The notes under the pieces are model-generated. The model searched no databases and was not told the origin of the DNA. It saw only the letters and a program-made list of their open reading frames with translations. This document shows, one piece after another, positions 62,110-64,000 of a stretch of 64,000 nucleotides of DNA (its first letter is position 1; every line of letters starts with the position of its first letter). A program made the position numbers and the translations under genes. Where the stretch lies: the NCBI GenBank assembly GCA_964036045.1, contig CAXIWF010000012.1, positions 225,990 through 289,989 on the forward strand, in the 5' to 3' direction. Origin of the DNA: Eutreptiella sp. 'Long Island Sound 2002'. Lineage: Eukaryota; Euglenozoa; Euglenophyceae; Eutreptiales; Eutreptiaceae.

Positions 62110-64000
62110 GGAAAATTGACGGAAAATTCTCGGAAAATTCTCGAAAAATTCTCGGAAAATTCTCGGAAAATTCTCGGAAAATTCTCGGAAAATTCTCGGA
62201 AAATTCTCGGAAAATTCTCGGAAAATTGACGGAAAATTCTCGGAAAATTCTCGAAAAATTCTCGGAAAATTCTCGGAAAATTCTCGGAAAATTCTCGGAA
62301 AATTCTCGGAAAATTCTCGGAAAATTCTCGGAAAATTCTCGGAAAATTCTCGGAAAATTGACGGAAAATTCTCGGAAAATTCTCGGAAAATTCTCGGAAA
62401 TTCTCGGAAAATTCTCGGAAAATTCTCGGAAAATTCTCGGAAAATTCTCGGAAAATTCTCGGAAAATTCTCGGAAAATTCTCGGAAAATTCTCGGAAAAT
62501 TCCCGGAAAATTCTCGGAAAATTCTCGGAAAATTCTCGGAAAATTCTCGGAAAATTCTCGGAAAATTCTCGGAAAATTCTCGGAAAATTCTCGGAAAATT
62601 CTCGGAAAATTCTCGGAAAATTCTCGGAAAATTCTCGGAAAATTGACGAAAAACTCTCGGAAAATTCTCGGAAAATTCTCGGAAAATTCTCGGAAAATTC
62701 TCGGAAAATTCTCGGAAAATTCTCGGAAAATTCTCGGAAAATTCTCAGAAAATTCTCGGAAATTCTCGGATAATTCTCGGAAAATTCTCAGAAAATTCTC
62801 GGAAAATTCTCGGAAAATTCTCAGAAAATTCTCGGAAAGTTCTCGGAAAATTCTCGGAAAATTCTCGGAAAATTCTCGGAAAATTCTCGGAAAATTCTCG
62901 GAAAATTCTCGGAAAATTATCGGAAAATTCTCGGAAAATTCTCGGAAAAATCTCGGAAAATTCTCGGAAAATTCTCGGAAAATTCTCAGAAAATTCTCGG
63001 AAAATTCTCGGAAAATTCTCGGAAAATTCTCGGAAAATTCTCGGAAAATTCTCGGAAAATTCTCGGAAAATTCTCGGAAAATTCTCCGAAAATTCTCGGA
63101 AAATTCTCGGAAAATTGACGGAAATTTCTCGGAAAATTCTCGGAAAATTCTCGGAAAATTCTCGGAAAATTCTCGGAAAATTCTCGGAAAATTCTCGGAA
63201 AATTCTCGGAAAATTCTTGGAAAATTCTCGGAAAATTCTCGGAAAATTCTCGGAAAATTCTCGGAAAATTCTCGGAAAATTCTCGGAAAATTCCCGGAAA
63301 ATTCTCGGAAAATTCTCGGAAAATTCTCGGAAAATTCTCGGAAAATTCTCGGAAAATTCTCGGAAAATTCTCGGAAAATTCTCGGAAAATTCTCGGAAAA
63401 TTCTCGGAAAATTCTCGGAAAATTGACGGAAAATTCTCGGAAAATTCTCGGAAAATTCTCGGAAAATTCTCGGAAAATTCTCAGAAAATTCTCAGAAAAT
63501 TCTCGGAAAATTCTCGGAAAATTCTCGGAAAATTCTCGGAAAATTGACGGAAGATTCTCGGAAAATTCTCGGAAAATTCTCGGAAAATTCTCGGAAAATT
63601 CTCGGAAAATTCTCGGAAAATTCTCGGAAAATTCTCGGAAAATTCTCGGAAAATTGACGAAAAACTCTCGGAAAATTCTCGGAAAATTCTCGGAAAATTC
63701 TCGGAAAATTCTCGGAAAATTCTCGGAAAATTCTCGGAAAATTCTCGGAAAATTCTCGGAAAATTCTCGGAAAATTCTCGGAAAATTGACGGAAAATTCT
63801 CGGAAAATTCTCGAAAAATTCTCGGAAAATTCTCGGAAAATTCTCGGAAAATTCTCGGAAAATTCTCGGAAAATTCTCGGAAAATTCTCGGAAAATTCTC
63901 GGAAAATTCTCGGAAAATTCTCGGAAAATTGACGGAAAATTCTCGGAAAATTCTCGGAAAATTCTCGGAAAATTCTCGGAAAATTCTCGGAAAATTCTCG
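62110..64000 (+). repeat. Terminal mosaic of HOR blocks (right edge outside window)
   Basis: The last 1.9 kb reuses blocks seen earlier. A TTGAC plus three-box HSE-like unit occurs twice close together (62,133 and 62,243), followed by the TTCCC and TTGAC-GAAAAACTC modules near 62,505 and 62,643, then a GATAATTC/TTATCGG block at 62,765-62,950 like those at 59.3 and 61.35 kb, then the TTCTTGG-TTCCC-TTGAC-double-CTCAG module at 63.1-63.5 kb, which also opens the window. The array continues past base 64,000. Confidence 0.75.

Larger units (their letters stand above)
1..64000 (+). repeat. 11-bp satellite array, unit GGAAAATTCTC
   Basis: The entire window consists of head-to-tail copies of GGAAAATTCTC, about 5,800 units, all in one orientation. 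I saw no reverse-oriented stretch. Most units match the consensus exactly. The rest mostly differ by one or two substitutions, and a small number are 10, 12 or 13 bp long. Each unit has a six-base A-tract AAAATT with no TpA step and one CpG at the junction with the next unit. Variants recur in the same order at distant places, which shows higher-order repeat structure rather than random decay. Such arrays are typical of eukaryotic constitutive heterochromatin, but no flanking sequence is present to place it on a chromosome. No gene, RNA gene or transposon interrupts it. Long open frames are present in all six frames only because an 11-bp unit without stops reads the same peptide in each frame of a strand. 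Confidence 0.99.

Noticed and set aside
28-63932. TTGAC units as plant W-box cores or TGACG bZIP half-sites
   Set aside because: The match is only five bases, and the variant behaves as a HOR marker copied with its neighbours. Nothing suggests a plant host.
1-64000. CRISPR array
   Set aside because: The repeat is 11 bp with no unique spacers and no cas genes.
1-64000. Telomeric repeat tract
   Set aside because: The 11-bp unit matches no telomere repeat I know (TTAGGG, TTAGGC, TTTAGGG, TTAGG), and its HOR structure with accumulated variants is satellite-like. An unusual telomere cannot be fully excluded without flanks.
1-64000. CENP-B box or known centromere satellite
   Set aside because: I saw no CENP-B-box-like motif and no 150-180-bp monomer. 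A centromeric role is possible but unsupported here.
1-64000. GGAAAA as NFAT or ETS core, and GGGAATTTTCC as a Rel site at TTCCC units
   Set aside because: The cores are four to six bases and unavoidable in this monomer. The Rel-like match has one W too many for the usual Dorsal consensus. Weaker than the HSE and STAT readings.
1-64000. Purely artificial or simulated sequence
   Set aside because: Rare variants are inherited in nested duplications with consistent order and rare indels, as expected of natural unequal exchange. Local assembly errors remain possible.

Overview
The whole window is one uninterrupted satellite array. Its unit is the 11-bp monomer GGAAAATTCTC (reverse complement GAGAATTTTCC), repeated head to tail about 5,800 times (64,000/11) with no unique sequence, inversion, transposon or recognisable gene. 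G+C of the consensus unit is 4/11. The array runs off both ends, so its true length and flanks are unknown. This fits eukaryotic heterochromatic satellite DNA (centromeric, pericentromeric or subtelomeric). The species cannot be named from the sequence. The dense, mostly intact CpGs favour a genome without heavy CpG methylation, or a very recently homogenised array. A Caenorhabditis-like nematode is compatible but only a guess.

The long open frames are arithmetic by-products. Because 11 is not a multiple of 3 and the consensus contains no stop, all three plus frames read the same 11-residue period ENSRKILGKFS and all three minus frames read ENFPRIFREFS. I saw no ATG on the plus strand. I annotate no CDS, tRNA, rRNA or CRISPR.

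The information lies in monomer variants (TTGAC, TTCCC, TTCTT, CTCAG, AAAGTTC, AACATTC, GATAATTC, TTCGCGG, CTCCCAAAG, GAAAAACTC and 10-, 12- or 13-bp units). They occur in fixed orders that recur at long range and reveal nested tandem and segmental duplications. Approximate layout: 1-18.9 kb holds three diverged copies of a superrepeat (starts at or before 1, ~7.85 kb and 14.07 kb), with internal tandem duplications of 638, 583 and 1,308 bp. 18.3-27.4 kb is rich in CTCCCAAAG and TTCGCGG variants and holds duplications with periods of about 1,560, 790 and 2,758-2,812 bp. 27-35.3 kb holds 1,309-, 1,154- and 5,861-bp-offset repeats. 35.8-52.4 kb is a two-copy block about 9.4-9.6 kb apart, with an exceptionally pure stretch at 44.1-45.5 kb. 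52.0-62.1 kb holds a 3.6-3.9-kb tandem duplication and a 2.02-kb-offset repeat. The final 2 kb returns to the kind of sequence that opens the window.

The most interesting idea concerns protein binding. Each consensus monomer contains GAAnnTTC, the dyad of a heat-shock element (HSE). A recurrent one-base variant makes exact three-box HSEs (GAAnnTTCnnGAA) at more than 20 sites, and three 10-bp units make exact four-box HSEs. The same array has TTCnnnGAA, a STAT-type site, at nearly every monomer junction, including perfect TTCCCGGAA palindromes. A satellite that captures HSF, as human satellite III does at nuclear stress bodies, is a testable hypothesis. Nothing here proves it.
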